64,000 bases of DNA from Terrabacter sp. Root85 (lineage in GTDB: Bacteria; Actinomycetota; Actinomycetes; Actinomycetales; Dermatophilaceae), in the NCBI RefSeq assembly GCF_001429185.1, contig NZ_LMIW01000010.1, forward strand, positions 248,001 through 312,000, given 5' to 3'. Numbering within the stretch: the first letter of the stretch is position 1; every line of letters starts with the position of its first letter. Both the position numbers and the translations under genes were made by a program. Shown here one piece after another: positions 52,328 to 61,194 of the stretch. The notes beneath the pieces are model-generated. The model ran no database searches, was not told the origin of the DNA, and saw nothing but the letters and a program-made list of their open reading frames with translations.

Positions 52328-54133
52328 TCACTTCCTGACGATGCGGATCTGCAGCGCCTCGAGGCGCAGCGAGCGCCCGGTCGTGCCGGCCGTCGCGCCG
52401 TTGGACACCCAGCCCATCCAGCCGATGTTCTGCACGTGGACGCGATAGCTGATGGTGTAGCGCGTCGCGAGGTTGCCCGTGAGCTTCAGCTGGATCGCCT
52501 CCATGCGGAGCGACCGCCCCACCGTGCCGATGACGGCGCCGGGAGCCTGGTAGCCCATCCAGCCGATGTTCTGCACGTGAGCGTTGCCGACGACGGACCC
52601 GGTCGTCGTCGTGTTGGTGTCGGTGATCTTGATCGCCTCGGCGCGCAGGGACCGACCCGTCGTCCCGGTCATCTGACCGGTCGACACGGTGGGCTGCCAG
52701 CCGATGTTCTGCACGTGGGCGGAGTAGCGCAGGACCGGCACGTTCGCACCGTAGGCATGGGCGAGGTACGAGGCGCGCTGCGCGGCCCACGAGCGGAGCA
52801 GCGCCACCTCGGCGGCCCAGGTCGACGTGATCGGCGAGTGCCCGCCGTTGAAGGCGATCACCGAGGTCTGGCCGAGGATGTTGGGCCAGACGACGAAGTT
52901 GTGGGCGGCCGACTGCAGCAGCTGCGTCTGGTAACCGTCGATCGTGGAGGGCACGTCGTTGACGAAGGGCTTCAGCGTCGCGTACGTCGCGTTGGCCTGC
53001 GCCGCGAACGCCTGGTTGCGGAAGAGCTGCGTCCACCAGTCGAAGGGGCCGTTGCCCTTGATCGTCAGGAGCTCGTTCTTGACGTAGTCCTCGGTGGGGT
53101 TGCCGCCGCGGTTGGTGGTGGCGTAGTTGCCGAGGGAGATGTCGTAGTCCCAGACCGGTCCGGCGTGCAGCTTGTCGGTCGGGCCGTCCTTGTAGAAGAA
53201 GACGCTGGACAACGCGACGTCAGGGTTCTCGACGAACTCCGAGACGAAGTAGTACTTGACGAACGAGTCGACGTCGATGAGGGCGCTGATCTTGGTCCAG
53301 TCCGGATTCCGTGCGTAGAGGAGCCCCTCGAGGGTGTTGATCGTGCTCTGGACGTCGTCCCACCCGGCCTGGGTGTCGGCATCGAGCACCACTCCCGGGT
53401 CGTTCTTGAACCCGACATAGGAGTCCTTGAGCGTGAAGATCGACCTGCTCCTGGCCGTCGTGAAGTGGATCGGTTCGGCGGCGCCGAAGTGGCTGTCCAT
53501 CTCGACGAGGACGCCCTGGGGGCTCGTCAGCGCGACGTGGCTGTCCGGCTTGGTCGGGTCGAACTTCGTGACGGTCACCTTGTCGGTCAGCAGGTAGCTG
53601 CCGAGATCCTGGCCGTTGACGACGAGGTCGACGAACCGCGACTCCGGGGTGGCGACCATGCCGAACTGGCGGGCGAGCTCGAGCGTCGCCTTGTTGCGCA
53701 TGAGTGACGGGTCGGCCCGGTTGGCGATGAGGATCCACGTCTTGCCCGGCAGCATGCCCAGGATCGCGGTCTTCTTGTCGAACTTCAGCTGGTAGGACTT
53801 CTTGTCGAGGGTCCAGGTGAAGTTGCCGTGGCCCTTGATGGTCGGGCAGCCGACGCCGAGGGGGGCGACGTCCGTGGGCAGTGTCGTGCACGCGAGCGTC
53901 TGGGTGGTCGTGCCGTCGGCGACGTCGACCTGGCTGGCGACGGGAACGTCCTTGTTGGCATGGATGAAACTCAGGGAGTCCTTCGCGGGCAGGTCGGTCA
54001 GCGTCACGTAGACGGTCGGCAGGTCCGTGACCGTCGCGGGTGGCGTGGGCACGGCCGCGGTCGCGGCCACGGCGGGCCCCACCAGGGCCAGCGTCGCGAA
54101 GAGCGACAGGCTCGCAACTCGAAGGTTTCTCAT
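52328..54133 (-). CDS. Secreted CotH-kinase-family protein with three ChW-type repeats
   Basis: 601 residues from ATG 54133 (a TTG two codons earlier is possible). No Shine-Dalgarno is visible. A signal peptide (MRNLRVASLSLFATLALVG) precedes a CotH domain with typical segments: GCPTIKGHGNFTW, KKSYQLKFDKK, WILIANRADPSLMRN, GSYLLTDKV, SFVKYYFVSEFVENPD and GPVWDYDIS, where the acidic residues align with the kinase-type active site. The last ~130 residues are three repeats of the form HVQNIGW ... GTTGRSLRAEAI, the clostridial hydrophobic (ChW) repeat, implying surface attachment or binding. It has less GC-biased codon use around its start than its neighbours. Extracellular protein phosphorylation is possible but unproven. 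Confidence 0.88.
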   Translation of the reverse strand: MRNLRVASLSLFATLALVGPAVAATAAVPTPPATVTDLPTVYVTLTDLPAKDSLSFIHANKDVPVASQVDVADGTTTQTLACTTLPTDVAPLGVGCPTIKGHGNFTWTLDKKSYQLKFDKKTAILGMLPGKTWILIANRADPSLMRNKATLELARQFGMVATPESRFVDLVVNGQDLGSYLLTDKVTVTKFDPTKPDSHVALTSPQGVLVEMDSHFGAAEPIHFTTARSRSIFTLKDSYVGFKNDPGVVLDADTQAGWDDVQSTINTLEGLLYARNPDWTKISALIDVDSFVKYYFVSEFVENPDVALSSVFFYKDGPTDKLHAGPVWDYDISLGNYATTNRGGNPTEDYVKNELLTIKGNGPFDWWTQLFRNQAFAAQANATYATLKPFVNDVPSTIDGYQTQLLQSAAHNFVVWPNILGQTSVIAFNGGHSPITSTWAAEVALLRSWAAQRASYLAHAYGANVPVLRYSAHVQNIGWQPTVSTGQMTGTTGRSLRAEAIKITDTNTTTTGSVVGNAHVQNIGWMGYQAPGAVIGTVGRSLRMEAIQLKLTGNLATRYTISYRVHVQNIGWMGWVSNGATAGTTGRSLRLEALQIRIVRK

Positions 54134-54300
54134 AAGCAAAGAATGCAGCTACTAAAGGCGTGCGAGATCGGTTTGGGAATTGTCGACCTTTAGTCGCAAG
54201 TGCAATTCATGACAATGCCTTCTTTTTCTCATTTGTTTATCTCAAGTCTGAAATATCGTGCATTCCCGGCGTTCAATCGCCGCACCCCGACCGACAGGAC
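54134..54300 (-). other. AT-rich leader of the CotH-type gene with an inverted repeat
   Basis: This is the most AT-rich stretch in the window, with runs such as CTTCTTTTTCTC. Inverted arms ACTAAAGG (54151-54158) and CCTTTAGT (54187-54194) lie 18 nt before the start codon on the minus strand. The arms could form a stem in the mRNA or bind a regulator. I could not match it to a known riboswitch. Confidence 0.5.
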
Positions 54301-54384
54301 CACCGACCGGCCCTGTGGCATGGGTCACAGCCGCAGCACCGGGGCGTCAGGAATGCCCGACGACCCGTGATAGTTGGTTGAACC

Positions 54385-54930
54385 GTGAAGCAACTTCGTA
54401 TCGTCGTGTCCTCCACCCGCCCCGGCCGCATCGGCCCGAAGGTCGCCGAGTGGGTGGCCGCCCAGGCACCCGCGAGCGAGTGGGAGGTCGAGCTGCTCGA
54501 CCTGTCGTCGCTGCCCTTCTTCGACGAGGAGGACATGCCGCGCAACGGCAACTACGCCAAGCCGCACACGAAGGACTGGGCCTCCAAGGTCTTCGAGTCC
54601 GACGCGATCGTCGTCGTGACGCCGCAGTACAACCGCAGCTTCCCGGCGCCGATCAAGAACGCCATCGACTACCTCTTCGCCGAGTGGGACGCCAAGCCCA
54701 TCGCCCTCGTCGGCTACGGCTGGAGCGGCGCGAGTGACGCCACCGCCGACCTCACGAAGGTCCTCCAGCACGTCAAGGCCGACGTCGTCGGCTCGACCGG
54801 CCTCGTCTTCACCCAGGACGTCTCCCCCGCCGGTGAGCTCGACGTCACCGACGAGCGTCGCGCCGAGCTCGGCGCGCTCCTCGACGCGCTGGCCGCCCAG
54901 GTCGACGAGCCCGTCGGCGCCACCGCCTGA
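54385..54930 (+). CDS. NADPH-dependent FMN reductase-family protein
   Basis: 181 residues from GTG 54385. RIVVSSTRPGRIGPKVAEWV is the FMN phosphate-binding loop, and TPQYNRSFPAPIKNAIDYL is the signature of the NADPH:FMN reductase/quinone reductase flavodoxin-like family. It reduces FMN, quinones or related acceptors with NAD(P)H in the cytoplasm, often in oxidative stress defence. GATAGT at 54369-54374 may be its -10, with a near-leaderless start. Confidence 0.9.
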   Translation: MKQLRIVVSSTRPGRIGPKVAEWVAAQAPASEWEVELLDLSSLPFFDEEDMPRNGNYAKPHTKDWASKVFESDAIVVVTPQYNRSFPAPIKNAIDYLFAEWDAKPIALVGYGWSGASDATADLTKVLQHVKADVVGSTGLVFTQDVSPAGELDVTDERRAELGALLDALAAQVDEPVGATA

Positions 54931-54949
54931 CCCCAGCACACGCACTCCC

Positions 54950-54982
54950 GACGGGGGCCGCCCACCACGGGCGGCCCCCGTC
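54950..54982. terminator. Terminator after the FMN reductase gene
   Basis: Perfect 14-bp stem GACGGGGGCCGCCC (54950-54963) with GGGCGGCCCCCGTC (54969-54982) and a 5-nt loop, 20 nt after the stop. Confidence 0.9.
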
Positions 54983-55165
54983 GTCGCTCCCCGATGGCGT
55001 ATGCCGTCACTCCGCCGGGCTCCCCCGCCGCCGGGGCGTCTGCCGGAGTATCAGACCCGCCCCCACGCGCTCCGTCTGACAGGTACGCCGTTCGGTCGAT
55101 TCGCCTGAAGTGAGGCGTGCCCGGTGCTTGACTGGACGGGTGCCACGGATGGGAGGGCGGTTGTG

Positions 55166-55207
55166 ATGGGCACACAGCTGCGCGGGCCGGCAGAGGTCGC
55201 GCCATGA
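55166..55207 (+). CDS. Possible 13-codon upstream ORF coupled to the protease gene
   Basis: ATG 55166, 8 nt after GGAGGG, encodes MGTQLRGPAEVAP. Its stop overlaps the ATG of the protease gene (ATGA). The upstream ORF has the better ribosome site, so protease translation could depend on it. No conservation evidence is available. Confidence 0.4.
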   Translation: MGTQLRGPAEVAP

Positions 55208-56259
55208 CCCATGTCCTCGACGCGCTCCCGCTCGACTTCACCGACCCGAAGGTGCAGCAGCTGGAGACCGCGCTGATCCAGACCTTCCCGACGGCGGGTG
55301 ACCTGCGCATGGTCCTGCGCAAGTCCGGCATCTCCGAGGCGTACGTCAACCTCCTGCAACCGACGGCCGCCGCATGGCAGGAGGTGCTCGACGTCGCCCG
55401 CAAGCAGGACCGCCTCAGGGTCCTCGTCGCAGTGGTGATCCGCGAGCCGAACTCGGCCGCGATCCGGCCCATGCTCGAGGCGCTCCTCGCCGACACGCTG
55501 GCAGCGACACCGAGCGCCGAGGCACCTCCTCCCGACGAGCCGATCGCCTGGAAGAGCGACCCCACCCCCGACGGGCTCGAGCGCCAGATCGGGGCCCAGT
55601 CGACCCTGCTCGACGTGTCCTTCCTCCAGCGCGGCATCGAGATCAGCCCGTCGGTCGTCAAGCTCGTCGTCACGCTGAACGACGAGATGCGTTACAACGG
55701 AACGGGATTCCGCATCTCCGACGACCTACTCCTCACCAACCACCACGTCCTCTTCGACGACCAGGGTCCGGCCACGACCGTCGAGGCGTGGTACGGCTAC
55801 GAGCGGTCGTTCGCAGGGGCGACCCGGGAGCCACAGGTCATCGCCTGCGACCAGGGCACGATCGTGGGGCGCAAGGACCACGACTGGGCAGTCGTCAAGG
55901 TCGCGAGTCCCCTTCCGGCACAAGCGCGCCCGATCGAGATCGCGGGGGCACCGACGCCGGCGGTGGCGGACCGGGTCTACATCATCCAGCACCCCGACGG
56001 GCGGGTGAAGCAGATCGGGATGGTGCACAACACCGTGGTCAAGGTCGACGACGACAGGATCGGCTACCTCACCGACACCGAGGGCGGCTCGTCGGGCTCG
56101 CCGGTCTTCGACGAGCAGTGGCGCCTCGTCGGGCTGCACCACCGGTGGGAGACGGACGTCGTGGGCGGCCGACGGCGCATCTACAACCAGGGAGTCCGCA
56201 TCGAGCGCGTCGTCGAGGGCCTGGCGGCCGCAGGCGTCGTCCTGGAGGGGGCGGCCTGA
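55204..56259 (+). CDS. Trypsin-like serine protease with N-terminal effector-associated domain
   Basis: 351 residues from ATG 55204. Residues ~10-97 form a small helical domain (LETALIQTFPTAGDLRMVL ... AAWQEVLDVARKQDRLRVL) that looks like the effector-associated (EAD1-type) adaptors described for bacterial conflict systems. After a Pro/Ala linker comes a trypsin-fold protease with what appears to be a complete triad: H181 in LLTNHHVLF, D227 in KDHDWAVV and S297 in EGGSSGSPVF. There is no signal peptide, so it acts in the cytoplasm and would need tight control. The same adaptor occurs in the next gene, suggesting homotypic docking. It is the likely effector of the four-gene cassette. Confidence 0.88.
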   Translation: MTHVLDALPLDFTDPKVQQLETALIQTFPTAGDLRMVLRKSGISEAYVNLLQPTAAAWQEVLDVARKQDRLRVLVAVVIREPNSAAIRPMLEALLADTLAATPSAEAPPPDEPIAWKSDPTPDGLERQIGAQSTLLDVSFLQRGIEISPSVVKLVVTLNDEMRYNGTGFRISDDLLLTNHHVLFDDQGPATTVEAWYGYERSFAGATREPQVIACDQGTIVGRKDHDWAVVKVASPLPAQARPIEIAGAPTPAVADRVYIIQHPDGRVKQIGMVHNTVVKVDDDRIGYLTDTEGGSSGSPVFDEQWRLVGLHHRWETDVVGGRRRIYNQGVRIERVVEGLAAAGVVLEGAA

Positions 56260-56261
56260 TC

Positions 56262-57410
56262 ATGGGCTACCTCGACCACCGGTTCGACCCCGGCACCCCG
56301 GCCGGGCAGTACGTCGTGGAGCGACTCGGGTCCCGCTACTTCGAGAAGCAGCCGATCCAGGAGCTGGCCCTGGCGGCCGGCGTGCAGCGCGACCAGATCT
56401 TCTGGGAGCAGAAGGCGTCGCAGCTGTGGATCGACGTGCTCGAGACGGCGTGGAAGCAGCAACGGTTGCGTCTGCTCTTCATCGCCATCTCCCAGGACGC
56501 CGGCGCCGACCGGATCTTCCAGGACCTCGCGGCGGAGCCGACCGATCACGAGGTCGTCGAGATCCCGCCCCAGTCGGGTCAGTCGCAGCCGGTGGTGGCC
56601 GGAGCCGTGGCCGCCGTGGCCGAGGCGGTCGGGGCGATGTTCACCGCCGCGGTCCTCTGGGACGACGTGCCGCTCATCGACCGCACCGACCTGCGCGGCC
56701 ACGTGCAGCGGATGCTCGGACCCGGCGGTAGGCGGGCGCTGCTCGTCAGAGGCCCCAGCGGTGCCGGCAAGACCCACACCCGCCAGTTCATCCGCTACGT
56801 ATCCGAGAACGCCGTGCCACCGAACGGCACGAAGGCGAAGGTCAGCCCCGTCGACGCCGCCCGCCGCGCCGGCAGCCCGATCGACGTCCGTGAGCTGGCC
56901 GACACGGTCGCGCGCTTCGTCGTCGGCGAGCCCGCGCCGAACTTCGACCCGACCGCCCAGCCGCAGACCGTCGTGTGGCTCTTCAAGGACTGGCTCGTGG
57001 CGGAGGTGGCCGCCAAGGGCGACATCCAGGACTGCTGGCTCGTCTTCGACGGCTTCGACCGGACGACCGCCACGGCCGCGGCGCTGCAGCTCGTCATGGA
57101 GCTGGCGCAGTCGGCCGCGGTCCGTGACCTCGGGCCGGTGCGCGTCATCGTGCTCGGCTACGACGACCCCCTCTCCGAGCCGGACCAGGCCCTCGTCGAG
57201 CCCCTCCGCCACCCCGGCGACGACGACGTCAAGGCGTTCATCCGCGCGTACGCGACACGGGCGCAAGGCATCTCACCCGGCGCTGACGCAGTCGACGCCG
57301 TCTTCGACGAGCTGGTCAGCGACGGCGGTCCCGTCGCCGACCGCCGGCTGGTCGAGCTCGGTCCGAGCGCGTACGCCCTCTGTCTCGACGTGTTCGGGGC
57401 GCTCCCGTGA
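56262..57410 (+). CDS. AAA/P-loop ATPase sharing the protease's adaptor domain
   Basis: 382 residues from ATG 56262, with GGAGGGGG 10 nt upstream. Residues ~15-92 repeat the helical adaptor of the preceding protease (SQLWIDVLETAWKQQRLRLL against AAWQEVLDVARKQDRLRVL). A hydrophobic Ala/Val segment (~111-130) follows. The P-loop NTPase has Walker A GPSGAGKT at 164-171 and a Walker B-like DCWLVFDGFDR further on. I recognise no sensor domain. It would couple NTP binding to control of the protease through the shared adaptor. Its stop overlaps the start of the next gene (GTGA). Confidence 0.82.
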   Translation: MGYLDHRFDPGTPAGQYVVERLGSRYFEKQPIQELALAAGVQRDQIFWEQKASQLWIDVLETAWKQQRLRLLFIAISQDAGADRIFQDLAAEPTDHEVVEIPPQSGQSQPVVAGAVAAVAEAVGAMFTAAVLWDDVPLIDRTDLRGHVQRMLGPGGRRALLVRGPSGAGKTHTRQFIRYVSENAVPPNGTKAKVSPVDAARRAGSPIDVRELADTVARFVVGEPAPNFDPTAQPQTVVWLFKDWLVAEVAAKGDIQDCWLVFDGFDRTTATAAALQLVMELAQSAAVRDLGPVRVIVLGYDDPLSEPDQALVEPLRHPGDDDVKAFIRAYATRAQGISPGADAVDAVFDELVSDGGPVADRRLVELGPSAYALCLDVFGALP

Positions 57411-60331
57411 GCGGGTCCCCGTCCGGGCGGACCCCCGTCGTCACGGCCGAGGACGTCCGGGCCCGGCTGGCCCAGCGGGCGTCGGCACGGTCGGCACCGT
57501 CAGCCCCGAGGCCCCAGCCCACCGCGCCGGAGGCCTCGGGGGCAGCCGCCGTGCCCTCGTCGACGAGGGACGTCGAGCCTGCCGCGACGGGCCCCACCAG
57601 TGACGCAGCCGCCCCGGACCCCGCTCGGCAGCGCCTGCGCGAGCGGGTCGCCTTGCTCGACTACTTCACCGTCGACGCCCTCGAAGGCCGTACGACGCGA
57701 GAGACCCCGCGACACCAGGAGATCGACGGCTTCATCGGCACCGACTGCGAGCTCGTCACCACCAGGTCAGGAGGGGGCGCATGGCGCCTGCGGCCCGAGG
57801 TGCGCGCCGACGTCCTGAGGTCACTCGGCCCCGGCCGGGCAGTCGCGCTGACGACCGGGCGGTGGGCCGTCGCCCCCGCACCCGACGACGTGACCCACCG
57901 GATGGCGGTCCGTCTGATCCACGGGGACACGACGCTCCGCGCGCTCGCGCCGGCCGAGCTGACCGGCATACTCAAGGCCGCCGTCTGGCTGGAGGGTCTC
58001 GGGCTCGACCTGCCGGCCGCCGCGGACGTGCAGTCGGCCCTCGACCTCGCCAACGTCCTCACCCCGCTGCGGGCGGTGTCCACGCCGGACTTCGTCGGAC
58101 GCGAGGTCGAGCTGGCCCAGCTCGAGGCCCACGTCATGGGTGGACCCGGAGGCCTCCCCCTCGCCCTCCACGGCCCCGGCGGCGTCGGCAAGTCGACCCT
58201 CCTCGCGACCTTCGTGCTCGACCACATCGAGGGGACAGCCGCGCGCCCGCCGATGCCCTTCGCATACCTCAGCTTCGAGCGGGCCGAGCTCGACCCGGAG
58301 TTCCCGATCGGGCTCATCGCCGAGGTGTGCCGTCAGCTCGCTCTCCAGTCGACTGACCTCGCCGGGCCGCTCGGCGAGCTGCGCCGGGAGATCGTCGCCG
58401 TCGTCGAGGCGGAGGCGGCGCTGCAGCGCGAGACGTCGAGCTCTCGGGGGCTCGGCACCAAGGACGCCGTGCGTCGGCACGTCGACGAGGACTCGTTCCT
58501 CATGGAGCTGAGCCAGCGGCTGCGGCGCGCCTGGGGCAGCAAGCCGGTGCTCGTCGTCCTCGACACGTTCGAGGTCGCGCAGCGGCGGCGCCGCTCGACC
58601 CTGGGCCGTCTCAACCGCACGCTGCAGAGCCTCCAGCGTCAGCTGCCGTCGCTGCGGGTCGTCGTCGCGGGTCGGGCCGAGGTGACCGAGCTGCAGGTCG
58701 AGAACCGACCGCTCGAGGGGCTCGACGACACCCAGGCGAGGCAGTTCCTGCGCCGCGCGGTCGCCGACCTCCCGGTGACCGACGCGCTCGTGGACTCCGT
58801 CGTCGAGCAGGTCTCGGGCAACCCGCTGAGCCTGCGGCTCGCCGCCGACCTCATGCGCCGCGAGGGTCCCTCCGTGCTCGCCACGAAACGTGGTCGACGG
58901 CGTCTGCTCTTCGACCTCCGGGCGGAGCAGGTGCAGGGCGTGCTCTACCGCCGGATTCTCGACCACGTGGCCCGCCCGATCCGGCCGCTCGCCAACCCGG
59001 GGCTCGTCGTCCGGCAGATCACGCGTGAGGTCATCAGCGACGTCCTGGCGGTGCCGTGCGGTCTCGGGGAGCTCGCGCCGGAGCGGGCGGCCGAGCTCTT
59101 CGAGATGCTGCGCGGAGAGGTCTCGCTCGTCACCGAGTCGCGCTCCGGCGTCCTCGTGCACCGCGCCGACGTCCGCCAGGAGATGCTGCCGCTGCTCGAC
59201 GCGGAGAGCCCGGAGCGGGTTGCCGAGATCCACCGCCGCGCCGTCGCGTTCTACGGTGCCCGCTCCGGCACCGACGACCGCATCGAGGGGCTCTACCACC
59301 GGCTCATGCTCGGCCAGGCCTCGTCGACGCTCGACGCCCACTGGGACCGCGGCGCCGGGCCGTTCCTCGAGCCGGCGATGAGCGAGCTGCCGCCGTCGTC
59401 GCGGGTCTACCTCGCCGGCAAGCTGCGGCTCGAGGTCGACGCCGCCGACCTCGCCGAGGCCGACTACACCGCCTGGGCGCGGCAGGCCACGAAGCAGGCC
59501 AGGTCGCTGCTCGACTCCGGTCGCCCGGCCGCCGCCTGGGACCTCCTCGCCGCCGACGACCGCCAGCCGCGCCTCGTCGAGGTCAGCCGACTGCGCATCG
59601 AGGCGCTGGCCACCCTCGGCCGTCACGAGGAGGCGATGGCCGAGGTCGACGCGGCGGTGAGCGCCGCCGAGGAGCGTCCCCTGTCGCTCGACTACATCGA
59701 GCTGTGCATCGTCGGCGGCCGCGTCGCGGAGGACGCGGGCGACCTGGAGCGGGCGGCCCGGCTCTTCGTCGACGCCCGGGAGAGCGCCACCGACTTCGGG
59801 GCGCGGTCCGCGGCGCTGACGGCCGGCGTCGGCGTCCTGCGGATGGTCCGGCGCCAGGGAGGCCTCGGGTCGCAGTCGGCGACCCGCCGTCTGCGCGGTG
59901 AGCTCATCGCCGAGGCGGCCGGGCTCACCGAGCAGGACAAGGCGAGCCACCCCGGTCTCGTGCGCGAGCTCGCGGCAGAGCTCGGGGACGCCGTGCCGAG
60001 CCTGCTCGCCGACGCCTCCCTCCACGTCGGGGTCACCTCGGCCGGCGACGACGCCTCGGGCCACGACGCGAGCACCCTCGACGTCATCCAGGCCAACATC
60101 CGCCGAACGATCGAGAGCGACCCCACCATCGGACCGACCGACCGAGACCTCGACGAGGACGAGGAGGAGACCGCACCCGACGTCGGCGACCTGTCGTCGG
60201 CGGTGCAGGGCCACGCGCTCGCCGAGGCCGTCAAGGCTCTGCCCGACGACCTCGACCTGCGCGAGTCGGTGAAGAAGTACTGGCAGGGCGAGGCCGACCG
60301 TCCGTCGTTCGACTACAACGCCGACAGCTGA
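57407..60331 (+). CDS. STAND-type NTPase with C-terminal TPR-like repeats
   Basis: 974 residues from GTG 57407. The N-terminal ~70 residues are disordered (Ala/Pro/Ser), followed by a winged-helix-like domain (~75-225). The NTPase has FVGREVELAQLE just before Walker A GPGGVGKST (256-264), Walker B VLVVLD (381-386) and AGR (421-423) as the sensor-type Arg. GNPLSLRLAADLM fits the GxP motif of STAND proteins. From about 600 onward it is helical repeats, probably TPR, ending in an acidic tail. STAND proteins detect a cue with their repeats and oligomerise. This one has no effector domain of its own, so it probably signals to the protease/ATPase pair encoded just upstream. Confidence 0.88.
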   Translation: MSGSPSGRTPVVTAEDVRARLAQRASARSAPSAPRPQPTAPEASGAAAVPSSTRDVEPAATGPTSDAAAPDPARQRLRERVALLDYFTVDALEGRTTRETPRHQEIDGFIGTDCELVTTRSGGGAWRLRPEVRADVLRSLGPGRAVALTTGRWAVAPAPDDVTHRMAVRLIHGDTTLRALAPAELTGILKAAVWLEGLGLDLPAAADVQSALDLANVLTPLRAVSTPDFVGREVELAQLEAHVMGGPGGLPLALHGPGGVGKSTLLATFVLDHIEGTAARPPMPFAYLSFERAELDPEFPIGLIAEVCRQLALQSTDLAGPLGELRREIVAVVEAEAALQRETSSSRGLGTKDAVRRHVDEDSFLMELSQRLRRAWGSKPVLVVLDTFEVAQRRRRSTLGRLNRTLQSLQRQLPSLRVVVAGRAEVTELQVENRPLEGLDDTQARQFLRRAVADLPVTDALVDSVVEQVSGNPLSLRLAADLMRREGPSVLATKRGRRRLLFDLRAEQVQGVLYRRILDHVARPIRPLANPGLVVRQITREVISDVLAVPCGLGELAPERAAELFEMLRGEVSLVTESRSGVLVHRADVRQEMLPLLDAESPERVAEIHRRAVAFYGARSGTDDRIEGLYHRLMLGQASSTLDAHWDRGAGPFLEPAMSELPPSSRVYLAGKLRLEVDAADLAEADYTAWARQATKQARSLLDSGRPAAAWDLLAADDRQPRLVEVSRLRIEALATLGRHEEAMAEVDAAVSAAEERPLSLDYIELCIVGGRVAEDAGDLERAARLFVDARESATDFGARSAALTAGVGVLRMVRRQGGLGSQSATRRLRGELIAEAAGLTEQDKASHPGLVRELAAELGDAVPSLLADASLHVGVTSAGDDASGHDASTLDVIQANIRRTIESDPTIGPTDRDLDEDEEETAPDVGDLSSAVQGHALAEAVKALPDDLDLRESVKKYWQGEADRPSFDYNADS

Positions 60332-60370
60332 CCGCTGACGGGCCACCGCATCACGCGAGAGGGGACGTCA

Positions 60371-61009
60371 ATGCCCACGAAGCCGAAGGCCGATCCGCCG
60401 GACCCGAAGCCCGATCCCGCGCCGGGTCCGGCACAGCCCGGGCCGGGGGAGCCGGACCCTGCGCCGGCGCCCGCGCCGGCGCCCGCGCCGTCGACCAGTG
60501 CCTCCGCGAGCGGTGCGAGCTGGCGCTGGCTCTTCTGGGCCGCCATCGCGATCGTCTTCGCCTACGTCGTGTTCGTCCTGCTCGCCTTCGTCCGCGCCGA
60601 CGACAAGCTGCCCGAGACGGACTGGAGCCGGTCGGTCTACGTGCTGCTCGGTGTCGAGGCCCTCGCGTTCACGGCCGTCGGCTGGCTCTTCGGCCGCGAA
60701 GTGCACCGCGGTGAGGCGCAGGAGGCGCAGAAGCACGCCGACGAGGCGAAGCACGTCGCGACGCTCGAGAAGGACCGCGCCGATACCGCGAAGGACGCCG
60801 CAGCACAAGAACGTTCGCGGGCCGACGCCGCCCAGACCAAGGGCCGGATCCTCGCGAAGGCGGTTCACTCCCTCACGGCGCCGGAGGAGACCGGCGGGGG
60901 GGACGAGAGGTCGCCTGCCGGCGGTCGCACCCGCGGCATCGACGGCCCGGCCGCCGGCTCGACGCAGGCACTCCGCAACATCGCCGACGACCTCTTCCCG
61001 TCGGACTGA
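60371..61009 (+). CDS. Two-TM membrane protein with coiled coil, last gene of the protease/STAND cassette
   Basis: 212 residues from ATG 60371, with AGAGGGGA 5 nt upstream and 39 nt after the STAND gene. Residues 1-48 are a Pro/Ala-rich tail (PAPAPAPAPAP). TM helices lie at about 51-74 and 88-108. A charged coiled coil follows (~112-165) and then a Gly-rich tail, both predicted in the cytoplasm. It resembles no family I know. It could anchor the cascade to the membrane or be the membrane-acting or immunity component. Confidence 0.75.
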   Translation: MPTKPKADPPDPKPDPAPGPAQPGPGEPDPAPAPAPAPAPSTSASASGASWRWLFWAAIAIVFAYVVFVLLAFVRADDKLPETDWSRSVYVLLGVEALAFTAVGWLFGREVHRGEAQEAQKHADEAKHVATLEKDRADTAKDAAAQERSRADAAQTKGRILAKAVHSLTAPEETGGGDERSPAGGRTRGIDGPAAGSTQALRNIADDLFPSD

Positions 61010-61194
61010 CGCCGGGTTTGTCGACGCGATGGCGTATGCCGCCCTCCCGCCGTCGGGCGCGTGAGGCCGGCTTTCGCGACCGTTTCGCCGACGAGCCGTC
61101 CGATCCGGTGATACAAAGCGGGCATACAGGGCATACGTGTCGTTCCTGAAACAACCCGGGACGCGGCCGCCCCCCGCCACCACCCGGAGGATGC

